NCBI GenBank assembly: GCA_051418075.1
Contig: JBPRGG010000171.1
Span: 46,588-110,587, forward strand
Direction: 5' to 3'
Origin: JBPRGG01 sp051418075
GTDB taxonomy: Bacteria; Bacteroidota; Bacteroidia; Cytophagales; Cyclobacteriaceae
Length of the DNA stretch: 64,000 bases
The number at the start of each line of letters is the position of its first letter. Within the stretch, counting starts at the first letter, position 1. A program made the translations under genes and the position numbers. Shown here one piece after another: positions 37,622 to 46,683 of this stretch. The notes below the pieces were generated by a model, which saw only the letters and a program-made list of their open reading frames with translations, was not told where the DNA came from and did not search any database.

Positions 37622-37729
37622 AGGGTTGGTTATGAAAGTGTTTTCTTTAACTGGGAATTGGTAGCGGCCGAACAGCTAGAAGGGTTGGCCCTTATCAACC
37701 AGGAGGGGGAAGTGCTTGACCTGAGGTGA
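37622..37729 (+). pseudogene. Orphan C-terminal coding fragment
   Basis: A 35-codon open stretch between stops ends with a natural-looking C-terminus (WELVAAEQLEGLALINQEG, then EVLDLR and TGA). It has no start and no upstream continuation, so it looks like the tail of a lost gene. The family was not recognised, and chance cannot be excluded. Confidence 0.3.
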
Positions 37730-37978
37730 TGACCGAAACATTAATGTAATTTTAAATTATTTCCCCACATCCAAGGTGTCCTGGCCGGGATTTGGGTAAA
37801 ATATTGATTGCTAAATATTTTATAAGGTCTTATAACTGTTTGACCTTCCGTAGAAGAGCTAAAAAATGAAATTTAACATTAAATTGTTGAGGGGGTTATT
37901 ATCAGGTTATATGAATTGGTAGAAAAAGGTAAAACTTCAGTGATTAGGCTGCAAAAAGTTATTAATGGTGCCTTGTAT

Positions 37979-38041
37979 GGGCTGCCTCAAAATTTAAATT
38001 TAAGCCAAAAGAAAATTGCTTTTTACATTTTAAGACAGCCC
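37979..38041. mobile_element. 63-bp inverted-repeat element with IS-like ends
   Basis: GGGCTGCCTCAAAAT (37979-37993) and ATTTTAAGACAGCCC (38027-38041) are inverted repeats with two mismatches in 15. They enclose only 33 AT-rich bases. GGGCTGTCTCAAAA-like ends occur on several insertion-sequence groups, so this may be a solo remnant or tiny MITE. It has no T-run and no clear target duplication. Confidence 0.5.
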
Positions 38042-38108
38042 TTGACCCAATCAATCAAGCTGGTAATCATCTAAATTGGGTTTTTACAAGGACTTAAATA
38101 TCGAAAAT

Positions 38109-39041
38109 TCACTTACTGGCCAGTTCTGATTCATTTTTCAAATGCATGTCCAGAATTTCCCGGATCTGGGATCTGACCCGGGTCTGATGGTAATTATCCT
38201 GATCCACTTCATCACCCAGGGCAAACAATCTTTCAAACAGGACCATTCCTTCCACTTTCATGTTTATTCCCAGGTTGGTTTTTCGGGCAAATAGCTGATC
38301 CCAGGCCCATCTCACATCAGCCCAGTAAGTTTTATGATCTTCCCACCATTCACGGGCCAATTGGCAACGTTTTTCATCTGTTTTTTGGTAAATATTAATG
38401 CCTTTTTCCTGGGCAATGAGTTTTACTTCATTTTCAGAACGAGCTAGTTTGTCATTATCCTGTTCATGCACCCAACCCTCAGCCTTGATCTCATGCCTGT
38501 TTCTTCTTTTCATCACATTGTAATCTTTACGTTTGCTGAACTCACGACGGGGCAGCGGCGCATCTGCCAAACTTTCCCAGTAGTGCCGGCCATCTAAATG
38601 AACCCAGGAAGCACTTCCTTCATAACGGGGACCATCGTCCACCTGATACACCTTTTGGGTCCATTGGCCCTTCACTTCCTTTGGTTCAAGAGCAGTGTAG
38701 TGCCAGGTATTGTTTTTCTGATAAACATACAGATCCGTGTTTTCATACAGCCAGTCCTGTCTCCAATGTTTGATGATCATGGAGTCACCTATGATCAATA
38801 AATGCTGGAGAACCACTTTATCTGCGGTTTCTTCAATGGGAAACACATATTCCAAAGCACCGGAACGGTAATTATCGTGAAACTGGTAATCCGGATCGGG
38901 AGAAAAGGTTTCGGCAAAATTAAAGGTAACATCGTAACAGCCACACATCGATTTTATGGCTTCCAGGTCCTGCTTTTTTTTCTTTTGAGCCAGACCAACG
39001 GTTGCCAGCAGACTAAAAATCAGTATCAAAGTAAATTTCAT
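38109..39041 (-). CDS. DUF6607 family protein, heme operon
   Basis: A 310-residue secreted protein. The start at 39041 (MKFTLILIFSLLATVGLAQ) gives an ideal signal peptide; reading further upstream adds an implausible leader. The mature part (AIKSMCGCYDVTFNFAETF, HWRQDWLYENTDLYVYQ, WVHLDGRHYWESLADAPLPRREF) matches the DUF6607 family, known from Bacteroidota and often next to heme or TonB receptor genes. Function is unknown; a periplasmic role in heme or metal handling is inferred. It is the third gene of a unit with the HmuY-like and TonB-receptor genes, 31 bases after the HmuY-like stop. Confidence 0.82.
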   Translation of the reverse strand: MKFTLILIFSLLATVGLAQKKKKQDLEAIKSMCGCYDVTFNFAETFSPDPDYQFHDNYRSGALEYVFPIEETADKVVLQHLLIIGDSMIIKHWRQDWLYENTDLYVYQKNNTWHYTALEPKEVKGQWTQKVYQVDDGPRYEGSASWVHLDGRHYWESLADAPLPRREFSKRKDYNVMKRRNRHEIKAEGWVHEQDNDKLARSENEVKLIAQEKGINIYQKTDEKRCQLAREWWEDHKTYWADVRWAWDQLFARKTNLGINMKVEGMVLFERLFALGDEVDQDNYHQTRVRSQIREILDMHLKNESELASK

Positions 39042-39072
39042 GGTTTTTATATTTAAGGTTATGATAAATGGT

Positions 39073-40461
39073 TTACTCAACTTTTTCAAAAACGAGTTCC
39101 GGATATCCTCTTTCCCCATTGGGTGAAGTCAACCGGGTAAACTTGATCTTATAGATATGATTATCCGCATCTTTCAGAATAAAAAACCGATCGTCTTGTA
39201 TGGACGGGGTGGAGTTTGGACCGCCACCCTGACGCCAGTTTTCTCCAATGGCATCAATTTCAGTTTTAAATTCCAGTCCGGAGAGATTGGCCGCTGTAAA
39301 TGACTCGTAGGTGATGTCGGATTCCATCACCATCGCAACTTCTGTTTGATAGCGGTTGATGATAATAAAATCTTTAAATCCATATGGTATGGATCCGGAA
39401 GGTCCCAGATTAAGGATTTCGGTAAAAGTTCCATACATGATATCCCAAAGCGCCCTGGGAGGTTCTACCTGAGTCATACCCTGATCCAGGTCCACAAATC
39501 TAAAATTAAAATCCGGATCTTTCTCAATGGTCAGGCTGTTGAAATCGACTGCATCAATGTCAGCATATTGCAAAATATAACTTTTACCATCTTGTAATAC
39601 CCGTATTTTTTTCCAGTTTCTATCCCCATCTCTTCTGATAATAAAGACTTTATTAGCTGCATCATCCAGTGAAATTTCACCAATTGCAGTCTGGCTGAGA
39701 TCTCCAGCGGGATGGTCAATCCAGGCTACCGAACCGAAAGAAGGATCGAAACCCGGAGGGGGTATGGTCATCATATTGCCCCAGCCCAAGGTGTCTTCGG
39801 CATTAACCTGGGTAAGATCGGTTTTATCCAGGCTTCTGGCCATGGTAGAAGCACTGCTGTTCAGAATCACCGCATGTTCATCTCCGGTATAAAATCCCAG
39901 GTCCCAGCTGAATACTTCCACCTGTTGTTGAGTGAGTTTACTGAAGTCTACAAAGGTTGTGTGGGAAAAAGATTCCCCTCCGGCATCTAATTCAATAGTG
40001 CCATCTTTGGCCACAAAATTCTCTGAAAAAGCAATGGAAAGGCTGGTGTTTTGACCTGGCTGATACAAGCCGGAGGCTTCATCCAGCAAGCTAAGGGTAA
40101 TGGTTTCCTCCTGCTGAATGTTTAATCCCGGGCCCTGGTTAATGGTAAATTTAACCCCTTCTGCACCGGCCTGAAAAGGTATTTCCAGTCGATTCGACTG
40201 TGCTTCCGGAATGGTATAAAAATCATGTGCCTGTCCATAAATCAGCGAACCGGGACTTATCTCAAATGCTACCAAGCCATCCTGACCGGCCATCCTTGAA
40301 AAGATCACAGTGATCTCCAATGAAGGATCAGTGTTGGTTAAACCTACCTGGCTACTGCTAAAATTAACCTCAAAAGGTGGTATTTCCTCCTCTTCCTTAC
40401 AGGAAGTCCAGGTAATGCACAATAATAAGAAACAAACGAAGCTGTAAACTTTAATTTTCAT
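39073..40461 (-). CDS. HmuY-like heme-binding lipoprotein
   Basis: A 462-residue lipoprotein with signal LLLCITWTSC followed by KEEEE, an acidic surface-export pattern. An N-terminal Calx-like/beta-sandwich region (~30-150) precedes a HmuY-type domain (~155-462), with FSHTTFVDFSKLTQQQVEV then FSWDLGFY and KSYILQYADIDA as the recognisable parts. HmuY proteins take heme from host or environmental proteins and pass it to a TonB receptor. The gene overlaps the receptor gene by 11 bases, and the spacing supports co-translation. The heme-binding His or Met residues cannot be assigned without a structure-based alignment. Confidence 0.85.
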   Translation of the reverse strand: MKIKVYSFVCFLLLCITWTSCKEEEEIPPFEVNFSSSQVGLTNTDPSLEITVIFSRMAGQDGLVAFEISPGSLIYGQAHDFYTIPEAQSNRLEIPFQAGAEGVKFTINQGPGLNIQQEETITLSLLDEASGLYQPGQNTSLSIAFSENFVAKDGTIELDAGGESFSHTTFVDFSKLTQQQVEVFSWDLGFYTGDEHAVILNSSASTMARSLDKTDLTQVNAEDTLGWGNMMTIPPPGFDPSFGSVAWIDHPAGDLSQTAIGEISLDDAANKVFIIRRDGDRNWKKIRVLQDGKSYILQYADIDAVDFNSLTIEKDPDFNFRFVDLDQGMTQVEPPRALWDIMYGTFTEILNLGPSGSIPYGFKDFIIINRYQTEVAMVMESDITYESFTAANLSGLEFKTEIDAIGENWRQGGGPNSTPSIQDDRFFILKDADNHIYKIKFTRLTSPNGERGYPELVFEKVE

Positions 40462-42718
40462 TGATTTTCATTGATTTTAGATTAAGATTGATACGTAAGA
40501 AATAAGATCTTCCATAGGCCACTGAAGTTTTTCCGGTTTCACCGGAATGTGCCCCTCCCCCGGTCAAATTGTTATTGACCGTATTTACATTCATCAGGTT
40601 CCTGATCCCGGCCGTAAGTTTTAGGTTGCTCCCCAGATCTTTGGACAAGGTGAAATCCATCAGGTGGAATCCATTGATTTGCTGCAATTGAGGCCGGCTT
40701 TCTCCTTCCTGATCCACTAGCCTGTAATCTTTAAATGGTCCATTGAATTTATAAAACAGGGAGGCACTGATTCCGGTCTGGCTCCAGATAAATGTGTTAT
40801 TCAAATTGGCTTCCCAACCAAATACAAACCCGGGCACATCCCTGTTTTCTTGCCTAAGTCGCTGGTAACGACCGGTGTAGGCTACTCCAGAAGAAAGATT
40901 GATCCATGATTTTCTCCATTGACCGGTTAATCGCAAACCTGCGGTTTTGAATTTCAGCAAATTGACATAAGTGGTGGATTGGTTGCTGATGGTAGGGGTA
41001 AAAAAGGTGATCATGTTGTCGATATGGTTATAAAATCCGGTCAGTGAGGTAGAAATATTCAGTTTCGGCAATCTATATGTAATGTCTGCATTAAAACTAT
41101 GGGAATATTCCGGCTCCAGATCCTGGTTTCCCTGAATATTATGATTGGCATCAATGAATTCATGGTACATTTCCCTCAACGAAGGTGCCCTGAATCCACG
41201 ACCGTAACCAATTCGTACCTCCACCTGAGTGTGTAGATCATATTTGAGATTGATCGACGGAGTGGGCTGGGTTTTAAACAAGCTATGGCGACTAAACCTG
41301 ATGCCAGGTCTTATTTGCAGTTTAGGATTCAAATGGATTTCAGCAGAGGCAAACAAGGCCAGATCGGTGAGCCATTTTTCCCCCTGGCTTATGGTAGTTC
41401 CAGCGGCTTGTTCATGGGTGGCCTCCATACCCAATTGCAGGCTGCCCCATTCACCATCAGTCTGGCTGAGTACGTTCCTGAAAAAGTAATTCCGGAAATA
41501 AATGCTATCCTGCTCTGATTGAATGGTGGTGCGGGTTTGTCCGGTAACCAAATTGGTATTAAATTGACGGGTGGTCCGTTGGTAGTCAGTAAAGGAAAAC
41601 ACCGGATTCAAATGCCACCTGTTATTTAAATGTACTTCAGCCTGTAACTGGTGCATCCATCGCTGACTTTGGAAGGATTCATCAGTTGCAAACGGGTCCC
41701 GCAAGGGATTGCTGTCATTTACCTCACCCAGATTTTCAATGGATTCATCCAGGTAATCCAGTCTGTAGTAGATATTAAAATGCTGAGCCTCGTATCTGAT
41801 CAGGTTGCTGCCAAAATATTGGGTTTTGGGATACCATTGCCGGTTGCGTTCTGACCCATTTCCCACCCAGCCACCAAAATGATTGATCCGTCCCTCGGCC
41901 TGCAGGTACCATCGTTCAGCCGGTTTATATCCAATCCTGAGGGATGGGCTATGGATTCCTTCCCGAAAAAAGCTGTAATTTGATTCCACCGTTTCTTCCT
42001 GCAGAGTCAGATCCAGGTTCAATTGCTGATCATCATCCTTTTTGGTGATAATATTTATCACTCCGGCCAGGGCATCGGCGCCAAAGTTGACAGCCATGGG
42101 GCCCTCCACAATCTCCACTTGTTCTATGCTATTGATATTCAATTGATTGATATCTATTTCATTGTTTATCCCACCCCGGCCAGCCACTGGTATGCCGTCT
42201 ATTAAAATTTTAATATGCTGGCCGGCAATACCCATCAGGTTCATACCGGATGCCCCCATGGCATTGTCGCGACTAAAGTTGATATTCAACTGGTTGGCCA
42301 GTACATCCTGAAGGGTGTTAGCTCCCTGTTGGGCTAACCTTTCCCGATCGATGGTTTTTACTTTATATAAGGATTTTTGGGCTGATTGGGGCAGGTATTG
42401 TCCGGTTATTACGACTTCATCCAGGGAGCGAATATCCGGGTCAAGATAAATGGTTTGGGAAGATTGGTACATGGTATCCAGCCTTTCCCGGTAGGCCAGA
42501 TGAGCCAACCGGATTTGAACCGGTAACTGAAGGGTAGAATGGATCAGCCCCTGATTGTTACTTATTAATTTTTCCTGCTGCCGGTCATTTAAGCTATACA
42601 TTTCTACCTTCACACCATCCAAAGGATGACCTGAAACTGCGTCAAAAATAGATAATTCCAGCTGAGCCCGGGCGGTTGACACCAGCATCACCAGCAATAT
42701 TAAAAGTTTTGCTTTCAT
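40451..42718 (-). CDS. TonB-dependent receptor, heme uptake
   Basis: A 755-residue outer-membrane receptor. After the signal peptide (STARAQ) comes a carboxypeptidase-like beta-sandwich (~20-95). The plug follows (~100-225): VVITGQYLPQSAQ, NTLQDVLANQLNINFSRDN, ILIDGIPVAGR and VEIVEGPMAVNFGADALAGV. The 22-strand barrel fills the rest, with the conserved GRGFRAPSLREMYHEF and the C-terminal SYFLRINLNLKS. Paired with a HmuY-like lipoprotein, it should import heme, as HmuR does, though another iron chelate is possible. Its start codon lies two bases from a Fur-like palindrome (42721-42737). It is the first gene of the heme operon. Confidence 0.92.
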   Translation of the reverse strand: MKAKLLILLVMLVSTARAQLELSIFDAVSGHPLDGVKVEMYSLNDRQQEKLISNNQGLIHSTLQLPVQIRLAHLAYRERLDTMYQSSQTIYLDPDIRSLDEVVITGQYLPQSAQKSLYKVKTIDRERLAQQGANTLQDVLANQLNINFSRDNAMGASGMNLMGIAGQHIKILIDGIPVAGRGGINNEIDINQLNINSIEQVEIVEGPMAVNFGADALAGVINIITKKDDDQQLNLDLTLQEETVESNYSFFREGIHSPSLRIGYKPAERWYLQAEGRINHFGGWVGNGSERNRQWYPKTQYFGSNLIRYEAQHFNIYYRLDYLDESIENLGEVNDSNPLRDPFATDESFQSQRWMHQLQAEVHLNNRWHLNPVFSFTDYQRTTRQFNTNLVTGQTRTTIQSEQDSIYFRNYFFRNVLSQTDGEWGSLQLGMEATHEQAAGTTISQGEKWLTDLALFASAEIHLNPKLQIRPGIRFSRHSLFKTQPTPSINLKYDLHTQVEVRIGYGRGFRAPSLREMYHEFIDANHNIQGNQDLEPEYSHSFNADITYRLPKLNISTSLTGFYNHIDNMITFFTPTISNQSTTYVNLLKFKTAGLRLTGQWRKSWINLSSGVAYTGRYQRLRQENRDVPGFVFGWEANLNNTFIWSQTGISASLFYKFNGPFKDYRLVDQEGESRPQLQQINGFHLMDFTLSKDLGSNLKLTAGIRNLMNVNTVNNNLTGGGAHSGETGKTSVAYGRSYFLRINLNLKSMKINEN

Positions 42719-42720
42719 TA

Positions 42721-42737
42721 TTTAGATTCATTCTAAA
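42721..42737. promoter_or_regulatory. Palindromic operator next to TonB receptor start
   Basis: TTTAGATTCATTCTAAA is an 8-1-8 inverted repeat with one mismatch, ending two bases before the receptor's start codon. It matches the site at 43526-43542 at 16 of 17 positions. Its core TTAGAT-TC-ATTCTAA follows the 7-1-7 layout of Fur boxes. An iron-responsive repressor is inferred. Confidence 0.6.
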
Positions 42738-42872
42738 CAATGCAAATTTCCCACTGCTGCTGATATTTGTCAATCGCTAAGGATAGGGAAATTGAATCAC
42801 TACCTGTTGGTAATCTAATCACTACTAATAGTGAGTATGCTGCTGTAAATCGTGTCTAAAAACCAGGAAGAG

Positions 42873-43523
42873 CTATTTTTTAATTTTAACCAGCCCGTTT
42901 ACTACCGCATAGGTTACCAATTGAATGGGTGATTTCACTTTTAGTTTTTTAAAAATATTCTTTCGGTGGCTGTTTACTGTATGGGTACTGATATGTAATT
43001 TATTAGATATACGGCTGGAAGAATAACCCTGTACAATCAATTGTAAAACCTCCAGTTCTCTTTCAGAAAGACCGGAAGCTGATGGCAGGTTTTGCTTTGT
43101 TTGGTCTTCATTCACCATTAAATCCAACGTACAATGACAAAGGAATCGTTTTCCCTGGGCTACAGAATGAATGGCATTGATCACTTCTGATTCACTGCAA
43201 GTCTGCGAGATAATGCCTTTGATACCAATTTTCAGTAGGTCTTGAATATGATTTTCGGGTGGAATATGAGAGATCAGCAAAATCTCATGTTGGTATTTAA
43301 GGGCGGATTGGCTGATTTTTTCCAGCAAGGCCAGATCAAATTCTGAAATATGCAAAACCAGTAACCCTGATGAATGCATAGGTAAATGTTTGATAAAATG
43401 ATCCTGGTTGTCAAATTCATGAACCAGTTGATATCCTGGCAATGAACTCAATAGGGCGGCAATTCCTTTCCTGGTTAGAAAAAAGGGAGCATAAAGTAAA
43501 ACAGGTATGTCATTGGGCATCAT
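42873..43523 (-). CDS. LuxR/NarL-type regulator with degenerate receiver domain
   Basis: A 216-residue protein with an N-terminal receiver-like domain (~1-120) and a C-terminal LuxR HTH (~148-212: SERELEVLQLIVQGYSSSRI, HISTHTVNSHRKNIFKKL). The receiver lacks the phosphorylated Asp: where strand 3 should end in Asp it reads LLVLHISEFD. The conserved Lys of strand 5 is also replaced (GIISQTCSE). It is probably not controlled by phosphorylation. It sits upstream of the TonB-receptor gene on the same strand, ~150 bases away, and no histidine kinase is present. A Fur-like palindrome abuts its start, linking it to iron or heme control. Confidence 0.88.
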   Translation of the reverse strand: MMPNDIPVLLYAPFFLTRKGIAALLSSLPGYQLVHEFDNQDHFIKHLPMHSSGLLVLHISEFDLALLEKISQSALKYQHEILLISHIPPENHIQDLLKIGIKGIISQTCSESEVINAIHSVAQGKRFLCHCTLDLMVNEDQTKQNLPSASGLSERELEVLQLIVQGYSSSRISNKLHISTHTVNSHRKNIFKKLKVKSPIQLVTYAVVNGLVKIKK

Positions 43524-43525
43524 AA

Positions 43526-43542
43526 TTTAGAATCATTCTAAA
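43526..43542. promoter_or_regulatory. Palindromic operator next to LuxR-type start
   Basis: TTTAGAATCATTCTAAA is a perfect 8-1-8 inverted repeat ending two bases before the regulator's start codon. A weaker version, TTTAGAATGTTTTTAAA, lies upstream at 43583-43599 (two mismatches in the right arm). The layout resembles a 7-1-7 Fur box, which suggests shared iron control of this gene and the heme operon. Confidence 0.65.
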
Positions 43543-44047
43543 GAGTGTAAATATGCGGCCTTTCGTTTGCTTATCAAAATTATTTAGAATGTTTTTAAAT
43601 AAGCGATTTTCAATTAATATTTTTCTTCCAAAAAAATGGATCTATTGAAAATAGTACAGATTAAAATTATATCTCCTTTTAAGTATATAATCTTAGTTTC
43701 AGCTAGTTTTGTCAGATAAAATAGCATGAAATGACTATATTTAAAATGGTAAAGATACCTCAACTTCTTCCCCGAGCACAAAGGCTGCGAAAGGTTTGGG
43801 AAATTTTTTTCAGTTAGATTTTATTTGAACACTTTTTTCATAAAGCAGGCACCGTCCTGACCGAATAAAAGGTCAAGTAAGGAATAAAGAACACTTGGAT
43901 GCAAAGCCATTTGGACCGGATTAAAAGTGGAATTTCATAAATTTCAAGTAAAGATCGTGCCGGTTCTTATTTATTCCTTCCCGACTGAATACATTAACTA
44001 TCCTTTTAAATATATTGTAGGTTTCATAATCTATAATTTACAATAAA
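43543..44047. other. Non-coding gap
   Basis: About 500 AT-rich bases upstream of the LuxR-type gene and downstream of the sugar operon. It includes a weak palindrome at 43583-43599. No gene or clear terminator was seen. Confidence 0.4.
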
Positions 44048-44830
44048 TCAGGGCACAAAATTTTTCCACAAATCTTTTTTCAAAGCCGGTTGAGAAACAA
44101 ATTGGAACACCTCTGGCTGGTTTTCAAATTGCTGATAGATGGGTTTCTGAGGCCGGAGTCCAAATTCCTGATAATCCCGGGGTGATTTGATCTGCAATTC
44201 AGATCTTTTATAATTTGGATTAGGTTGCCAGTCTAATTTTCCATCACTGAGGAGGGGATACCAGGCCAGACCCTGATGTTGTCTCACTTTTTCATATTCA
44301 AATCCATACTCCCGGTCGCACCAGGCTCCGAAAGTTAAGGGTTGGCCTGGGTCAGCGCTGATGGTAGCATGGGCCCATTCCGGGGGCACCATCACCAAAT
44401 CTCCCGATTGGGCATATACTGCATAACAATGACCAGGATCATCATCAGCCCGTTCCTGCATGTATATTACGGCCTGTCCCTGCCATATCTCATAAATTTC
44501 AGGTGGTGACCACCCGCTGTGACTGGATTTGCGATGGATATGCCCCTGGCTGCGAATAGGTTCCTGGCCCAATTGACCGGAAGCATAGGTGACTACCCCA
44601 AACAGCAGCATTCTTTTTTTAAGCTCTTCCAGGTGAGTACGCTTTCCCACATCCATAGCTATGGCGTATACCTTTTCCGGACCAGATGCCTGAGGATCCA
44701 GTAAACTGGCCCGGATATTATCAAGATAGCGTATTTCTACCTCTGGCCCAAAAACCTGGGTTCCATACTCAAATCCCAGGGGAAGGGTGGTAGGTCTGAT
44801 TTCAAATCCGGGATTAAATGTCATTTTCAT
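44048..44830 (-). CDS. Cupin-type glucose-6-phosphate isomerase family protein (long form)
   Basis: A 260-residue cupin protein. The metal site is visible as RSQGHIHRKS (two His) with PPEIYEIWQGQAVIYMQE (Glu) and a third His in VMVPPEWAHATIS. This is the arrangement of the cupin PGI family, which interconverts glucose-6-phosphate and fructose-6-phosphate. It is longer than the usual ~190 residues, with an N-terminal ~75-residue extension and a C-terminal tail. It is the last gene of the minus-strand sugar operon, 35 bases after the mannose-6-phosphate isomerase. Having two cupin PGI-like proteins in one operon suggests this one may act on a different sugar phosphate. Confidence 0.82.
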   Translation of the reverse strand: MKMTFNPGFEIRPTTLPLGFEYGTQVFGPEVEIRYLDNIRASLLDPQASGPEKVYAIAMDVGKRTHLEELKKRMLLFGVVTYASGQLGQEPIRSQGHIHRKSSHSGWSPPEIYEIWQGQAVIYMQERADDDPGHCYAVYAQSGDLVMVPPEWAHATISADPGQPLTFGAWCDREYGFEYEKVRQHQGLAWYPLLSDGKLDWQPNPNYKRSELQIKSPRDYQEFGLRPQKPIYQQFENQPEVFQFVSQPALKKDLWKNFVP

Positions 44831-44865
44831 AAAAAAAGAATTAATAAATTGAATTATGCCTCACT

Positions 44866-46683
44866 TTAATGTCTTACAAATGCCGTGATAACAGCATATG
44901 GCTGTTCAATTGGATGAACAGGACTAATCGTATAGCCGCCCACTCCAGCCGGAATCACCACCACCTCTGCGTAATGGAGCAGAAAAGGCTCAAACTTTAG
45001 CTCGGGACTTTTTATTTCCACCTGATCGCCTTCCACCAGGCAGATCACATGTACACTGCCGCTATCTATTCCACCGGTATGGCTACTAAATTTTTGGGTA
45101 AACCAATGCCTCCTGGTTTCAATAAATTCCCGGTCATGCAAGCCGGTTTTTTCCTCCCACCATCCTTCTCCCTCAGCTACTGTTTCTTTCTGGTCAATCA
45201 GATTTTGTTTCACCCAATTGCTGGTGCGATCCCATTGGATCACGTTTTTCCCGTGTCCAATATTTATAGGTCTGGGTTTTCCATCCAGACCTACCCTACC
45301 CCAATCCCAAAGCTTAAAAGTAAAAATGTATGGGGTAGCACTGATTTCCAATACCATGCTGTTTTTACCGGAACAATGCACCGTTCCGGCCGGGATCAGT
45401 ACGTGGTCATGCTTTTTTACCGGCCAGGTTTGCACATGTTTTTCCGCCTCAAACTGACCAGTTTGGGCTGAAAGTTCCAGTTCCCGAATCATTTGTGATG
45501 GCTCCACCTGTTCTTTTAAGCCCAGGTATACCACAGCATCATCTCCGGCTTCCATCAGGTAATAGCTTTCATCCTGAGTATAATGTAACCCGAATTTTTC
45601 CTGTATATACTCGGTAAGGGGATGCACCTGTAAACTTAAATTTCCCCCTTCCATGGTATCCAGAAAATCAAAACGAATAGGAAATTCATCTCCAAACCTG
45701 GCATGTACCGGATCGCCCAACAGCTGACGGGGATGACAAAAAACCAGATTGATGGAAGGAGTTTCAAACAGCACATTCCCAAATTTCAACAATAAACTGT
45801 TTTCTTCCGGTACACAATTAAAGCACCAGGCATAATTGGACTGATCCGGAGACAAATTACAATGATGTTTCATCCACTGCCCGCCCCAGGGTCCGGGATC
45901 AAAAAATGGCACCACACTGAATGGCTGTTGCACTGTCTGCTCCAAGCCATTCCTTAAGGCTGTTCCGGTGATCATTTTTGGATGATTGGGTTGATTGGTA
46001 TCCAGCACAAAATCCCATTGATCGTACAACTTTTTCTTCAGTCGGTCACATACCCGCCAATCCACAAAATACCCTTGTTTGTACAACAACATCCAGTCAT
46101 CCGTATGCCGGTTGGAAAGGCCCAGGTTATCTACCTGGTGCTGTCGCATGCGTTGCTGGATTTCCCAGCGGGCCATGTCAGCATAAACCAATAAGTGGTG
46201 GTTTTCAACCAGCAGGGATGCTCCGGGTCCATATACCACCACAATACCTTCAGCATTTATTATTTTTTGCCTTAGCTTATCTGTTTTATCCCGATCCAGG
46301 TAATCGGTCAGGTTCAACCGGGTCAGGTAACCAAATATCCGATCGTCAGTCACATCCGGATAAACCATGGCTTTAATTTCATCCTCAGACTTATAAGCTT
46401 CCCGGCTATTGATCCATTCATCCGGTTTGAGACCAGTTTTCAAATGATGCGCTAGTTCTTGATGGATCACTCCCTGGTAGGTTTCGATGACTATGATTTT
46501 CAAACTATCTGAAACAGGGCTGATGATATCATTTAATTTTTGAATAATATCCGGCCATCCCAACCAGCAAGAATGATCGCCTTTGACTTTTACAAAAGGT
46601 TGATTGTTGTAACTTGTTTTTTCCAATTTAATTGATGTTTTGTTGCTGTAACATAAAATTTGCTCCATACAAAGCTGCTTCAT
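44866..46683 (-). CDS. Class I mannose-6-phosphate isomerase with extra N-terminal domain
   Basis: A 605-residue protein. Residues ~260-600 are a type I phosphomannose isomerase: DPGPWGGQWMK, the zinc-ligand motif NLSLQVHPLTEY, DESYYLMEAGDDAVVYLGL and VLIPAGTVHCSG. Residues ~1-250 form an additional alpha/beta domain (IIVIETYQGVIHQELAHHLK, AEGIVVVYGPGASLL, LVYADMARWEIQQRMRQ) that resembles a nucleoside-kinase-like fold without a clear P-loop. Mannose-6-phosphate to fructose-6-phosphate conversion is expected. The ATG at 46683 lies 56 bases inside the ROK gene; a TTG at 46626, just past the ROK stop, is an alternative start. The zinc-site residues look intact. Confidence 0.85.
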   Translation of the reverse strand: MKQLCMEQILCYSNKTSIKLEKTSYNNQPFVKVKGDHSCWLGWPDIIQKLNDIISPVSDSLKIIVIETYQGVIHQELAHHLKTGLKPDEWINSREAYKSEDEIKAMVYPDVTDDRIFGYLTRLNLTDYLDRDKTDKLRQKIINAEGIVVVYGPGASLLVENHHLLVYADMARWEIQQRMRQHQVDNLGLSNRHTDDWMLLYKQGYFVDWRVCDRLKKKLYDQWDFVLDTNQPNHPKMITGTALRNGLEQTVQQPFSVVPFFDPGPWGGQWMKHHCNLSPDQSNYAWCFNCVPEENSLLLKFGNVLFETPSINLVFCHPRQLLGDPVHARFGDEFPIRFDFLDTMEGGNLSLQVHPLTEYIQEKFGLHYTQDESYYLMEAGDDAVVYLGLKEQVEPSQMIRELELSAQTGQFEAEKHVQTWPVKKHDHVLIPAGTVHCSGKNSMVLEISATPYIFTFKLWDWGRVGLDGKPRPINIGHGKNVIQWDRTSNWVKQNLIDQKETVAEGEGWWEEKTGLHDREFIETRRHWFTQKFSSHTGGIDSGSVHVICLVEGDQVEIKSPELKFEPFLLHYAEVVVIPAGVGGYTISPVHPIEQPYAVITAFVRH

